DNA of 64,000 bases from Acetofilamentum sp. (GCA_020721805.1 DYMB01000006.1:1-64000), one strand, 5' to 3'. Positions 8,408-17,416 are shown, numbered from the stretch's first letter. Notes: generated by a model not told the origin, from the sequence alone. Translations and numbers: made by a program.

Positions 8408-9469
8408 TTATTGGCTTGCACCGGGTAAAAAATAAGGATCAAAATCCATATTCATCTGTAAAGCGCCTCTTACCCTTATGAAATCTGCTGGAGTTACAAA
8501 AATATCTTCATCAACAGGAGCGGGAACTTCAACCCTTGCTTTGAATTTGAAAGTTGAATATTTAAATAAACTATCAAGTTGTTTTGTTATATCAAGGTTG
8601 AAATCACTGTAAACTCCAGTAGTTCCAACAGCCCTTCCAATCGAATCTTTTGGAACCTGATTCAAATAAAGAGTATCCATAAAAACAAGATTATCAAGAG
8701 AATCGAAGAGTAAAACCATAAGATTGAAATGGAATGGAATTCTGTTCCATATATCAAGATTAAGTCTTACCCAGTTTATCATATTCAAAGGAGATGACTC
8801 CGGTGGAGAAAATGGCAATTCCTGTTCTTTTACTATAGTCATTATCCTATCACCTGTAAGTTTTGCTTGAAGTGAAATCATCGAATAAGCCTCCATTGAA
8901 TCTACGAATGTTAGACCTGAATCTATCTGCGTTTCAATTTCATGATAATAGTCACCAACAGGAAAATCTGTTACAGAATATGTGTAAAGAGTATCAAGAA
9001 AATCTCTTTTAGGTAAAAATATATCCACAGTATCAAGATAGATTAACTTGTTATTAGAATACATCCTGTGAATTATTCTACCACCAGTGTTATAAGGGAC
9101 TTTACCCCAGAATCTTACAAAATTGTGGACTTTGTTTATAGTAGAGGTAAAATATGTTGAGTCTGGTGATACATCTATCCATTCTTTAGGCAATAATTCC
9201 TCAAGACTTATTCTTATAACTATCGTATCACTCTTCCAGTGTGCTGCATTTATCCATTTTTCATGACCGGTGAAAGCAAAAACAGTATCTCCCTTTATTT
9301 CCACTCTGTCCTGATGGTCAAGGGCAACTTCAAGAACGGTCATAACTGTGTCTCCCAGTGGCAAAGAGTATGTTAAATTTTCAACAACTGGCAGTTTTTT
9401 AGGCAATGGGATTGAACAGGAAACAAAAATTAAAATCAGTACAAAAATAAAAAGGATCATTTTCTTCAT
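8408..9469 (-). CDS. lipoprotein of unknown function
   Basis: The N-terminus MKKMILFIFVLILIFVSC is a lipoprotein signal with lipobox FVSC, so the mature protein starts at Cys19 and is lipid-anchored. The remaining 330 residues are mostly beta-type with no domain I recognise; short D/S/T-rich segments such as DSTYFTSTIN and SVTDFPVGDY suggest repeated beta-sandwich modules. A good RBS (GGAG, seven bases before ATG) and a strong promoter lie directly upstream. The next gene is the OmpA-like protein, so the two may work together in the envelope. Confidence 0.75.
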   Translation of the reverse strand: MKKMILFIFVLILIFVSCSIPLPKKLPVVENLTYSLPLGDTVMTVLEVALDHQDRVEIKGDTVFAFTGHEKWINAAHWKSDTIVIRISLEELLPKEWIDVSPDSTYFTSTINKVHNFVRFWGKVPYNTGGRIIHRMYSNNKLIYLDTVDIFLPKRDFLDTLYTYSVTDFPVGDYYHEIETQIDSGLTFVDSMEAYSMISLQAKLTGDRIMTIVKEQELPFSPPESSPLNMINWVRLNLDIWNRIPFHFNLMVLLFDSLDNLVFMDTLYLNQVPKDSIGRAVGTTGVYSDFNLDITKQLDSLFKYSTFKFKARVEVPAPVDEDIFVTPADFIRVRGALQMNMDFDPYFLPGASQ

Positions 9470-9487
9470 ATATTCTCCTTTTTTTTA

Positions 9488-9515
9488 ATTATATTCCAGA
9501 GTTTGAATTAGTCAA
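9488..9515 (-). promoter_or_regulatory. strong promoter for the lipoprotein/OmpA/purN/lnt/gltX run
   Basis: TTGACT (9510-9515) and a perfect TATAAT (9488-9493) are separated by 16 bases on the minus strand, in the only gap between the DUF3307 gene and the lipoprotein gene. Transcription would run through gltX and the two tRNAs to the hairpins near 2180. Confidence 0.75.
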
Positions 9516-9528
9516 TAAAAATGGAAGA

Positions 9529-10341
9529 TTAAAACCTTTTTGTAAAAGACATTAATCCATCCACTGTAAATGAAATAATTTTGAATAGAAGATAGGATAG
9601 TATTGAAATAAAGAATAACTCAAAAAAGGAAAATGGATCGAATAGTGTAAATTTCCTAAAAAGTATTCCTAAAAATATGGATAGAATAAGAGAGATCGAT
9701 ATATCATAAAAAATATATTCAACACCATTTTTTATAGAATAAAATATCCTCGGTAATATCAAAAATGGAATTATAAGAAAAAAATAACCATGCATATATG
9801 CACAGATGAATATGGAAATTTTTTCAAAATCTTCAAAAAGAATATAGTATCTATCATTTATTGATTTTATCTTTAAAATTTCATATAAACTCAAAAGGAA
9901 ATATTTCAGAAAATAAAGTAAAAATATCATCGAATTTAAAAGGAAAATAATTTTATTTTGAAAAGGAGATATTTTAAAACCTATCACAAAATAGTTTGAA
10001 ATTACCCCAATTAAAATTATAACTATAAAATGAAGAATCTGATCTATAATAAAATTCAATCCGACCTCAATATTATATCTGTTTCTTACTTTTAGAAAAT
10101 CTATCAGAAAATGGGTAATAAAAGTTAAAATTGATAAAATAAAACTTATAATAAAATTTTTTGAAAAGTAAAGCAAAAATATGAATGTTGGGGAAAAAAC
10201 AAAAAATGAATGTAAAAAAAGGCCTTTAATTCCCTTAAGTTTAAACTTATAAACTTTATCGGTCTGGAAAACAAAATCACCAAAAAGATGCCCAAGTAGA
10301 AGTATCGTGATAACTCTTACATCAGGTAAAAAGTTATTCAT
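9529..10341 (-). CDS. DUF3307-like polytopic membrane protein
   Basis: About 270 residues with seven or so hydrophobic segments. The N-terminal part LLLGHLFGDFVFQTDKVYKFK followed by LFLHSFFVF matches the DUF3307 family signature (a GDF-Q motif, Lys, then LxH). The function of that family is unknown; members often sit near phage, restriction or housekeeping genes. Here the gene overlaps the end of rplI by eight bases and ends just before a strong promoter, so it rides on the ribosomal-protein transcript. Confidence 0.65.
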   Translation of the reverse strand: MNNFLPDVRVITILLLGHLFGDFVFQTDKVYKFKLKGIKGLFLHSFFVFSPTFIFLLYFSKNFIISFILSILTFITHFLIDFLKVRNRYNIEVGLNFIIDQILHFIVIILIGVISNYFVIGFKISPFQNKIIFLLNSMIFLLYFLKYFLLSLYEILKIKSINDRYYILFEDFEKISIFICAYMHGYFFLIIPFLILPRIFYSIKNGVEYIFYDISISLILSIFLGILFRKFTLFDPFSFFELFFISILSYLLFKIISFTVDGLMSFTKRF

Positions 10342-10780
10342 CTTTTACAACCGAAAGCTTTAAATCGGCAAAAACTTCCGGATGTAATTTTACCTTTATG
10401 GTATAATCACCTATTTTTTTTATGGGCTCATCAAGCAAAACACTGGTTTCATCTATTTTTAAACCTTTTTTATTTAATTCTTCACTTATCAGATGTCTGC
10501 TAACTGAACCATAAAGATTTCCATCATCATGCATTTTTTGTTTTAACACAAGATTTAAGTCTGATATTATCTCCTTTACGGAAAGAGCCGATTCTTTGTT
10601 TTTTAATTCCTGTGTCTCTAATTTTATTTTTTCAATTTTAAACCTTTTAAAATTAGACTCACTATATTCATATGCAAGTTTATTGGGAATAAGATAGTTT
10701 CTAGCATAACCGTCCTTTACATTGATAACATCACCTCTTTTCCCTAATTTGGCGATATTCTCTCTCAAGATTACTTTCAA
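10334..10780 (-). CDS. rplI: ribosomal protein L9
   Basis: The N-terminal MKVILRENIAKLGKRGDVINVKDGYARNYLIP is the L9 23S-rRNA-binding domain, followed by the long helix (residues about 45-75) and a C-terminal domain. The length, 148 aa, is standard. It closes the rpsF-ssb-rpsR-rplI operon order seen in many bacteria. Confidence 0.97.
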   Translation of the reverse strand: MKVILRENIAKLGKRGDVINVKDGYARNYLIPNKLAYEYSESNFKRFKIEKIKLETQELKNKESALSVKEIISDLNLVLKQKMHDDGNLYGSVSRHLISEELNKKGLKIDETSVLLDEPIKKIGDYTIKVKLHPEVFADLKLSVVKDE

Positions 10781-10788
10781 TTCACCTC

Positions 10789-11052
10789 CTATCTCATTGT
10801 TTTATCAACTGGAGCTAAAAGTGCCATCTGTCTTGCAGTTTTAATAGCTCTTGCAAGTTCTTTTTGATGTTTTTGACAGAGTCCCGTTACTTTTCTTGGC
10901 ATAATTTTTCCTCTATCGTTGATATATTTTGAAAGAAGTTGAACATTTTTGTAATCTATTTCTTCGTTTTTAGTACAAAATCTACATACTCTCTGTTTTT
11001 TCAAACCACTATCATTTCCAGATTCATTGTTCTTAAAATGGTATTGACTCAT
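10789..11052 (-). CDS. rpsR: ribosomal protein S18
   Basis: The core [23 protein letters not shown] is the S18 signature. The CRFC and GLCQKH motifs suggest the zinc-binding form of S18. I place the start at the ATG at 11052 (MSQYHFKNN), which has GGAGG five bases upstream; a longer frame starting at 11076 lacks such a site and would overlap ssb further. The start lies inside the 3' end of ssb, implying translational coupling. Confidence 0.95.
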   Translation of the reverse strand: MSQYHFKNNESGNDSGLKKQRVCRFCTKNEEIDYKNVQLLSKYINDRGKIMPRKVTGLCQKHQKELARAIKTARQMALLAPVDKTMR

Positions 11053-11512
11053 CAAAACCTCCGTTTTCATTTTCATCTATATCTTCAAACTCTTTTTCTA
11101 CATCATCTATAATTTTTTCCACATTGTTAGCAGAATCTTCCACCTGTTCATCCTGTGATTCACCTCTTAAAAGAAAATAAATTTTTGTTGCCCTTATCTG
11201 ATAGGATACTCTTTTTTCGTGAGTTTTTTTATCTTCATAGTTGTTTGATTCAAGAGAACCTTCAACTATTATGGGAACTCCAGTTTTCAATCTCTTTTCA
11301 ATATTGTTTTCAAACCTGGTAAAATAACTCACTCCGATGAAAAGCGGATTATCTTTCCACTCACCGTTTCTATCTCTAAATCTTCTTGATGAAGCGAGCC
11401 TGAAATTTATCACTCCAACATTATCCGAAGTGAATCTTTTTTCAGCATCATGAACAACTCTTCCCGCTATCGTTATTCTATTTAAATTTGGAAGGTTAAC
11501 CTTTTCATTCAT
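11033..11512 (-). CDS. ssb: single-stranded DNA-binding protein
   Basis: Residues 1-115 form an OB fold ([48 protein letters not shown]), followed by an acidic linker and the C-terminal tip ESIPF, the variant of the DDDIPF tail that binds partner proteins at replication forks. It lies between rpsF (one base away) and rpsR (overlapping), the common arrangement. Confidence 0.96.
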   Translation of the reverse strand: MNEKVNLPNLNRITIAGRVVHDAEKRFTSDNVGVINFRLASSRRFRDRNGEWKDNPLFIGVSYFTRFENNIEKRLKTGVPIIVEGSLESNNYEDKKTHEKRVSYQIRATKIYFLLRGESQDEQVEDSANNVEKIIDDVEKEFEDIDENENGGFDESIPF

Positions 11513-11513
11513 T

Positions 11514-11810
11514 TTAAACCTTCACTTCATCATTTTTCTTTATCATATATCTCCAGATAGTTTCCTCAAGTTTAATTTCTCTTCTCAAATCTTCGATTTT
11601 TGAAGGTTCAAGAATAAACTCAACCAAAACAAAATGCCCCTGTGCTGTCTTGTTAATTTCATAGGTCAATTTTTCAATACCCTTATCTTCCACTTTTTGC
11701 ACTTTACCATTAAATTTTTCAATCCAGCCTTTTAAAATTGATAGTTTGTTTTCTATGGTTTCATCGTTTAAGGTTGAATCAAAGATGACTAAAATTTCAT
11801 AGTTAATCAA
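11514..11810 (-). CDS. rpsF: ribosomal protein S6
   Basis: This 98-aa protein has the S6 fold signature: YEILVIFDSTLNDE at the start, GIEKLTYEINKTAQGHFVLVEF in the middle and LEETIWRYMIKK at the end. It binds S18, whose gene is two positions downstream in the same operon. Confidence 0.96.
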   Translation of the reverse strand: MINYEILVIFDSTLNDETIENKLSILKGWIEKFNGKVQKVEDKGIEKLTYEINKTAQGHFVLVEFILEPSKIEDLRREIKLEETIWRYMIKKNDEVKV

Positions 11811-11822
11811 ATTTTCCTCCTG

Positions 11823-12391
11823 TTATTTTTCTAATATTTCCCATTTTTTATTTATTATATTCATCGCATTCAAAAAACCTTTATCAAGGATAATGGAAAG
11901 GTTTTCAACACCTTTATCTATTATAGTTCTATAAATATTTTCATCCTTGAATTTACCCAGAACAAAATCTTTATTCTTTTTTGAATCTTCTTCACCTATC
12001 CCGACTCTCAACCTTGCAAAATTTTCAGAATTCAAATGGTATATTATTGATTTTAAACCATTGTGTCCGCCATCTGAACCTGACAATCTGAGCCTGAATT
12101 TTAATAGTGGTATATTATAATCATCAACAACAATAAGAATATCTTTAAAATCAAGGTTGAAATAGTTGATGAATTCTAATACAGATATTCCACTCTCATT
12201 CATATAGGTTGAAGGGATCATCAAAAAAAGTTTATCTTTCAAAGAACATTCAGAAAAAAAAAGTGCCCTTTACCTGTTTTGAATTTCAAATTTTCCTTTT
12301 TTGCAAAATTTTCAATTATCTCTCTTCCTATGTTGTGTCTTGTAAATTTATAAATATTATCAGGATTACCCAATCCTATAAATGCTAACAT
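11823..12391 (-). CDS. pth: peptidyl-tRNA hydrolase, frame broken at a T9 run
   Basis: Pth recycles peptidyl-tRNA and is normally essential. The N-terminal part (ATG at 12391, MLAFIGLGNPDNIYKFTRHNIG, with the catalytic His) and the C-terminal part (MIPSTYMNESG, IVVDDYNIPLLKFRLR, GSDGGHNGLKSI) are in different frames. The break lies at nine T residues on the minus strand (12254-12262). With ten, the text reads GHFFFSECSLKDKLFLMIPSTYMNES, exactly what the family has there. All known catalytic residues are present, so either the assembly is missing a base or slippage at the T9 run restores the protein. The start follows the rplY stop by one base. Confidence 0.85.
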
Positions 12392-12392
12392 A

Positions 12393-13085
12393 CTATTTTT
12401 TCTCTTTCTTTTCTTTTGTCTCTTTTTCACTCTTTTTTTCTTTATTTTCTTCTTCTTCTTCCTCTTCCTCTTTCTTCTCTCTAATCACTTCAGGTTCTTT
12501 AGTTTCTTCTTCAGGTTTTGGTGTTTCCTCAACAAATGCTTTTGGAGCGAGGACCGTAAGGATAACCTCTTCTGGATTATCAAGAATATCATATTTTTCA
12601 ATTTTAAGATCTTTTACATGTATGGAATCACCAATTTCAAGATCGGTGATATCAACCTCTATATGTGATGGTATATCTTTGGGTAAACATTTTATTTCTA
12701 TATCCCTTAATATATGTTCAAGGATTCCTCCAGCAATAACTCCTTTTGAAGTTCCCTTTACTAAAACTGGAACTTTTAATTTCATTTTTTCATTTTTATG
12801 GATTATTTGAAAATCTATATGTATTATTTTGTTTGTTCTTGGACTTCTCTGGATATCCTTTATAACTGCAAGAAAATCATCATCATCGAGTTTTATATTG
12901 ATCAGAGTTTTTTCTCTACCCATTTGATGAAATATTTTGTTCAACTCTTTTTCATCCACATAAAAAACTCTATTCTTTTCACCATGTCCATAGGCAACAC
13001 AGGGTATGTTTTTACCATTTCTCAAAAGTTTTAAATTATGTTTTCCCTTTTCTCTTTTGCTTACCAGTAGTTCATATTGAAGCAT
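12393..13085 (-). CDS. rplY: ribosomal protein L25/TL5/CTC with a long charged tail
   Basis: Residues 1-185 match the two-domain CTC/TL5 form of L25 that binds 5S rRNA (YELLVSKREKGK, GREKTLINIKL, RTNKIIHIDFQ, VPVLVKGTSKGVIAGG). The last 45 residues are almost only Glu and Lys, including eight Glu in a row, a low-complexity extension. The gene lies between prs and pth, a conserved trio order. The stop TAG and the pth ATG are one base apart. Confidence 0.93.
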   Translation of the reverse strand: MLQYELLVSKREKGKHNLKLLRNGKNIPCVAYGHGEKNRVFYVDEKELNKIFHQMGREKTLINIKLDDDDFLAVIKDIQRSPRTNKIIHIDFQIIHKNEKMKLKVPVLVKGTSKGVIAGGILEHILRDIEIKCLPKDIPSHIEVDITDLEIGDSIHVKDLKIEKYDILDNPEEVILTVLAPKAFVEETPKPEEETKEPEVIREKKEEEEEEEENKEKKSEKETKEKKEKK

Positions 13086-13093
13086 TTTTCCTC

Positions 13094-14023
13094 CTAATAA
13101 AAAAGTTCACTGATGGATTCTTTATTATAAACTCTTTTAATCGCATCCGCAAATAATTTTGCCATAGAAATAATTTCTATCTTCTCTATTTTTTTCTCTT
13201 CAGGTAGTATAACACTATCCGTTGTGTAAAGTTTATCAATGGGAGAATTTTTCAACTTAGCTATAGCATCTCCGGAAAGTAAAGGATGAGTTACACAGGC
13301 TATAATTCTTTTTGCACCATTAAATTTTAAAGCTTCCGCTGCCCTTGTCAATGTCCCTGCTGTATCAACGATATCATCAACCATTAAAACATCCTTATCT
13401 TTTACCTCTCCAACAACATGCATAACTTCAGATTGGTTTGGTATATTCCTTCTTTTATCGATGATCGCTATTGGAAGGTTATTTAATTTTTTTGCCAGAC
13501 TCCTTGCCCTGTTAACCCTTCCAGCATCAGGTGAAACAACAACAGCATTTTCAATTTTTTCGTTTTTTAAAAGATATTCCACAAAAACTGGTGATGAGTA
13601 AAGATGGTCAACTGGAACATTAAAGAAACCCTGTATCTGTTCAGCATGTAATTCAAGGACCATTATTCTCGAAACACCAGCGGCTGTAAGGAGATTGGCT
13701 ACAACCCTTGAACTTATTGGAACCCTTGGTGCATCCTTTTTATCCTGTCTTGCATAACCATAGTATGGAATCACTGCGGTTATCTTTTCAGCGGATGCCC
13801 TTCTTAAAGTATCTATAATGAAAATAAGTTCAAGTAAATTCTCAGCAGGTGGATTAGTAGATTGTATAACAAATACATGACTTCCCCTAACGGATTCATT
13901 TATCTGAACTCTTATTTCCCCATCAGAAAATCTTGAGATTATCGAATCCACAAGGGGTATATTAAGATAGTTTGAAATATCTTTTGCAATTTTTACATTC
14001 GAATTTCCTGTGATAAGTTTCAT
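13094..14023 (-). CDS. prs: ribose-phosphate pyrophosphokinase
   Basis: PRPP synthetase makes the ribose donor for nucleotides, His and Trp. Seen are the N-terminal RFSDGEIRVQINESVRG, the flexible-loop residues YARQDKK, the ribose-5-P/PRPP loop VLMVDDIVDTAGT, and DAGRVNRARSLAKKL. The length, 309 aa, is normal. It lies between tRNA-Gln(TTG) and rplY. Confidence 0.97.
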   Translation of the reverse strand: MKLITGNSNVKIAKDISNYLNIPLVDSIISRFSDGEIRVQINESVRGSHVFVIQSTNPPAENLLELIFIIDTLRRASAEKITAVIPYYGYARQDKKDAPRVPISSRVVANLLTAAGVSRIMVLELHAEQIQGFFNVPVDHLYSSPVFVEYLLKNEKIENAVVVSPDAGRVNRARSLAKKLNNLPIAIIDKRRNIPNQSEVMHVVGEVKDKDVLMVDDIVDTAGTLTRAAEALKFNGAKRIIACVTHPLLSGDAIAKLKNSPIDKLYTTDSVILPEEKKIEKIEIISMAKLFADAIKRVYNKESISELFY

Positions 14024-14053
14024 ATTTAAACCTTAACCAAATAAATATTTTTT

Positions 14054-14126
14054 CTGGGGCGGTAGGATTCGAACCTACGAATGCGGGAACCAAAATCCCG
14101 TGGCTTGCCAGCTTGCCTACACCCCA
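14054..14126 (-). tRNA. tRNA-Gln (anticodon TTG)
   Basis: The minus strand gives acceptor TGGGGTG/CGCCCCA, anticodon stem CGGGA/TCCCG around loop TTTTGGT (anticodon TTG), a T-arm with TTCGAAT and discriminator G. CCA is not encoded. It is the second glutamine tRNA in the window and sits between spoVG and prs in the same direction. Confidence 0.92.
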
Positions 14127-14141
14127 ACAGACTAAAAAGAA

Positions 14142-14402
14142 CTACTCTTTTTGTGCTTCCTGATTATATTTCTCAAGAACGACTTTCTCTATTTTCTGTC
14201 TCATTTCGTTGTTGATTGGATGGGCTATATCTCTATAGGTTCCATCCTTAGCCCTTCTTGATGGCATAGAAATGAAAAGCCCTTTCTTTCCATCGATGAT
14301 CTTTAAACCCCTGATAACGAAAGCGTTGTCAAAAGTTACATTGGCAAAAGCTTTTAACTTGGGTTCATTCCTTAATGTGATTCTTACTTCGGTAATTTCC
14401 AT
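14142..14402 (-). CDS. spoVG: SpoVG family RNA/DNA-binding regulator
   Basis: At 86 residues it matches SpoVG throughout: MEITEVRITLRNEP, LKAFANVTFDNAFVIRGLKI, GLFISMPSRRAKDG, YRDIAHPIN. SpoVG proteins bind nucleic acids and regulate many processes, and are not limited to spore formers. It lies eight bases after ispE and upstream of tRNA-Gln and prs, the ispE-spoVG-prs order found in many bacteria. Confidence 0.94.
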   Translation of the reverse strand: MEITEVRITLRNEPKLKAFANVTFDNAFVIRGLKIIDGKKGLFISMPSRRAKDGTYRDIAHPINNEMRQKIEKVVLEKYNQEAQKE

Positions 14403-14410
14403 TCTTCCTC

Positions 14411-15310
14411 CTAAAGTTTTGTTAGTAATTGCTTTTTTATTTTTTCACGAGTTATCGGGGTGGTAAAAAAAATCCTATTCCCACCGAACTCTTCCTTAAG
14501 CAAATTGAATTTATCTTCATTTTCAAAGATCGCAAAAATCGAAGAACCGCTTCCACTCATTAAAACAAGCAAAGGATCATACTGCAAAATTTTTCTCTTT
14601 ATCTCTTTTAAAAGAGGATATTTTTGAAAAATACTTTTTTCAAAAATATTATAAAAATCTTTTAAAGAACCAAATATCCCTTCAGGCCTTTCTATAAGGT
14701 TATAAATATTATAATATTTTTTTTCTTTTGTCAAGTATTTAGATATCCCATCATATGCCTCTTTTGTTGAAATATGAATATTTGGAGAAATTATAAAAAG
14801 TTTATACATTTCAAAACCATCGATATTAAAAAAATCGAGTATTTCTCCTATGCCTCTTCCTATAGCGCTTCCACCTTCTATGAGAAAGGGGGTATCAGCA
14901 CCTATTTTTAAAGAGATTTCCCTCAATTTTACATCATCAAAAGGATATCCATAATATGAATTCAAGAAATTCAAAACAGCAGCACCATCTGCGCTACCTC
15001 CACCAAGACCTGCTCCAGAAGGAATATTTTTTTTTACAGAAAAATAAAAATCCTGCCACATTCCATTGGTAATTTTTAAATATTCTTCTTTGAAAATATG
15101 GTAAGCCTTTTTTATTGTATTATTTAAAGGATCTATAAAATAATCGTTTGAATTAAAATCTATCCGTAAAGTTTCATCCTCTTTTATCAGTATCTCATCA
15201 TAAAGATCTATAGATTGAAAAATGGTTAGAATCTCATGATACCCATCTTTTCTTTTATTTAAAACATCAAGAAAAAGGTTGATCTTACAAAATGGTTTGA
15301 GTAAAAACAT
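14411..15310 (-). CDS. ispE: 4-diphosphocytidyl-2-C-methyl-D-erythritol kinase
   Basis: IspE phosphorylates CDP-ME in the MEP isoprenoid pathway. The GHMP kinase motifs are PFCKINLFLDVLNKRKDGYHE (motif 1), PSGAGLGGGSADGAA (ATP loop) and LMSGSGSSIFAIF (motif 3). Its ATG overlaps the stop of GGGP synthase (TAATG), and dxr of the same pathway lies at 44761. It would feed isoprenoid precursors to the ether-lipid genes upstream. Confidence 0.95.
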   Translation of the reverse strand: MFLLKPFCKINLFLDVLNKRKDGYHEILTIFQSIDLYDEILIKEDETLRIDFNSNDYFIDPLNNTIKKAYHIFKEEYLKITNGMWQDFYFSVKKNIPSGAGLGGGSADGAAVLNFLNSYYGYPFDDVKLREISLKIGADTPFLIEGGSAIGRGIGEILDFFNIDGFEMYKLFIISPNIHISTKEAYDGISKYLTKEKKYYNIYNLIERPEGIFGSLKDFYNIFEKSIFQKYPLLKEIKRKILQYDPLLVLMSGSGSSIFAIFENEDKFNLLKEEFGGNRIFFTTPITREKIKKQLLTKL

Positions 15311-16040
15311 TATTTGTTAAAAATTTGAACAATTTCACTAAATTTGAATATGTTATCTGGGTCGTTTTCTATGGAATTTCCTGTAACTATAAAATCAGCG
15401 CCACTTTCAAGAATCCGATAAGCAATATCCGCACTCTTTATCCCTCCACCAACTATAAGTGGTTTCGTAAGTATTTTTCTCGCTTCCTTTACAAATTTTG
15501 TAGAAACAGGTTTTTTGGAACCACTTCCACCTTCAAGATAAATAACACTGAAATTTGATATTTCTGAAAAATATATATACTTCTGGAAATCTTTAAAATC
15601 CTTGATAAAATTTATGGGAACCTTTTTAGCCACACTCGTTTTTCTATCATCCATACAGAGTATATAGGATGTGGAAATAACATTTATTCTTGAGTTAAAC
15701 AATTTTTTTGCACCATCCAAATGTTCTCCAATGATATAATCAAGTTTTTTTGTATTCAAAACTGATAGAAGTAGAATGTTATCCGCATATTTTGAAATCT
15801 GATAATGTGAACCGGGGAAAATAAATACCGGAAGTTTTACATTTTGTTTTATCGAAAGGATAAAATTATCAAATCCTTTTATTTTTTTATCACTTCCTCC
15901 AACGAGTATACCATCAACGATAGAGTTGTTAATGTTTTTGATTATTCTTTTAAGATCTATTTTTTTGGATGGATCTATTAAAACAAAATATCCTTTTTTT
16001 TTTTTTTGAGAATATTTTCAATTGGAGAGACTATTTCCAC
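15310..16040 (-). CDS. geranylgeranylglyceryl-phosphate synthase family, frame broken at an A14 run
   Basis: The downstream frame reads GYFVLIDPSKK, VDGILVGGS, LPVFIFPGS, YLEGGSGSKKPV, PLIVGGGI and GADFIVTGN, the TIM-barrel motifs of GGGP/PcrB synthases, which attach a long prenyl chain to sn-glycerol-1-phosphate. The start is a GTG at 16040 (VEIVSPIENIL), overlapping the end of the reductase gene; the second copy of this junction has ATG at the same place. Fourteen A residues on the minus strand (15994-16007) put the start out of frame; 12 or 15 would give one protein of about 243 aa. The product could be archaeal-type GGGP synthase or a PcrB-like enzyme; neighbours favour the former. Confidence 0.8.
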
Positions 16041-17242
16041 AACAACCTCATTATCACTTTCAAAAGATATTTATCCTTCATAAGACTACCCATAAAATTT
16101 ATCACCATACCGGCAGTCTTTAAAGAAAATTTTAAAGAATATAGAGAATAAATATCTGATGAAACAGTCTTGCCGTTGAAAAGATTTATAATTGAAATAA
16201 AAAATTTATCAAGTTCCTCTTCACTCATTTCAATTAGCATCTCCCTTAACTGGTTCTGTTTCTTCAAAGAATATCCATTATCCTTTTCAACAAGTTCTTG
16301 ATACTGCGATAATCTCCGGGCTGAAAAATCATTGCCTTTTAAGACTAAATTCGCAACTATACCCGCAAAATTCCCCGTCCTCAAAGCATTATCAATACCA
16401 CCTCCAGTTATAGGATCCGCAGCCCTCGCACTATCCCCTACAACCATCGCCCTCTCACCATAAATCTTCGCCAACTGGTTCACTCCAACACACCCTGGAA
16501 ACTCCCTCAATATCTTCGACTCTGGATAATACTTCTGCCTGTATTCTTCAAGAAGTTTATATGGCTTCTCGCAATCTTCCGATGAGGTAACACCTATACC
16601 AAAATTCGCCTCTTTATTCCCTCTCGGGAAAACCCATAAATAACCACCAGGCGTAACAGATGGAGTAAAATCAAATATCATCACATCATCATCTATAGTC
16701 CCATCAGAAATTATCTTTTGATAACAGGAATACATATCCTTTAAACTGCATACTGAATTTATTCCAACTTTCCCAGGAAGATAAGATTCAACTCCATCCG
16801 CTATAATTATAATCTTCCCAAAAAACTCCTCTCCATTCTCAAGAAAAACTCTTACTCCATCATCATCAACTTTAGCATCAACAACAAAAGAGTTCGTCCT
16901 TATTTCAAATCCTTTCTCTTCTTGAACCTTTCTGGCTATATATTGCTCAAATTTTGTCCTGTCTATTGTAACTACTCCCATATCGGTTATATCTACATTT
17001 GCTTCATAACCCTTGTATTTAATCTTTACTTTTTTAAAAGTATTCCTTATGAAAGGAAAATCCGTTCCATTAAAAAATTGTTTTAAGATATAGTTTGAAA
17101 TACCTTCAGCACATATTATAGGTTCACCTATAACCTCATCTTTTTCAAAAACTATAACCTTATAACCCTTATCTATTACACTCGCAGCGTAAAGCCCTCC
17201 AGGACCTCCGCCAACTATTATAACATCATAATTATTATTCAT
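16031..17242 (-). CDS. geranylgeranyl reductase family flavoprotein, copy 1
   Basis: Members of this family saturate isoprenoid double bonds with FAD. Seen are the N-terminal dinucleotide loop VIIVGGGPGGLYAAS, the family motif GEPIICAEGIS, and the FAD motif GDSARAADPITGGGIDNAL. The length, 403 aa, is normal. The start overlaps the end of a ferredoxin gene by eight bases and the stop overlaps the start of GGGP synthase. In methanogens a ferredoxin next to such a reductase supplies electrons for lipid saturation. It differs from copy 2 only at two residues near the end (KVIMRLLWK versus KMIMKLLWK). Confidence 0.9.
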   Translation of the reverse strand: MNNNYDVIIVGGGPGGLYAASVIDKGYKVIVFEKDEVIGEPIICAEGISNYILKQFFNGTDFPFIRNTFKKVKIKYKGYEANVDITDMGVVTIDRTKFEQYIARKVQEEKGFEIRTNSFVVDAKVDDDGVRVFLENGEEFFGKIIIIADGVESYLPGKVGINSVCSLKDMYSCYQKIISDGTIDDDVMIFDFTPSVTPGGYLWVFPRGNKEANFGIGVTSSEDCEKPYKLLEEYRQKYYPESKILREFPGCVGVNQLAKIYGERAMVVGDSARAADPITGGGIDNALRTGNFAGIVANLVLKGNDFSARRLSQYQELVEKDNGYSLKKQNQLREMLIEMSEEELDKFFISIINLFNGKTVSSDIYSLYSLKFSLKTAGMVINFMGSLMKDKYLLKVIMRLLWK

Positions 17243-17414
17243 TTTTACTCAACGCTCCAGATGGACATACCTTTATGCACTTATCACACTTTATGCATCC
17301 ATCATTGATTTTAAGATGATCTTTATACATAATAATAACCTTCACAGGACAAACAGCAACACAGCCTCCACAAAGTCCACACTTCTTTTCATCAACTATT
17401 ATATATGAATCCAT
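17235..17414 (-). CDS. 2[4Fe-4S] ferredoxin, copy 1
   Basis: A 59-residue protein starting MDSYIIVDEKKCGLCGGC has two CxxCxxCxxxCP clusters (CGLCGGCVAVCP and CIKCDKCIKVCP). Its ATG (17414) has GGAG five bases upstream, within a leftover of the alaS 3' end. The stop overlaps the reductase ATG, so reductase translation is coupled. It is the probable electron donor to the reductase. Confidence 0.9.
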   Translation of the reverse strand: MDSYIIVDEKKCGLCGGCVAVCPVKVIIMYKDHLKINDGCIKCDKCIKVCPSGALSKNE

Positions 17415-17416
17415 AA

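Noticed and set aside
12382..12810. Plus-strand Ser/Phe-rich open frame opposite rplY
   Set aside because: It is the complement of the Glu/Lys-rich tail of rplY; antisense of AAG/GAA codons gives CTT/TTC runs that stay open without meaning.
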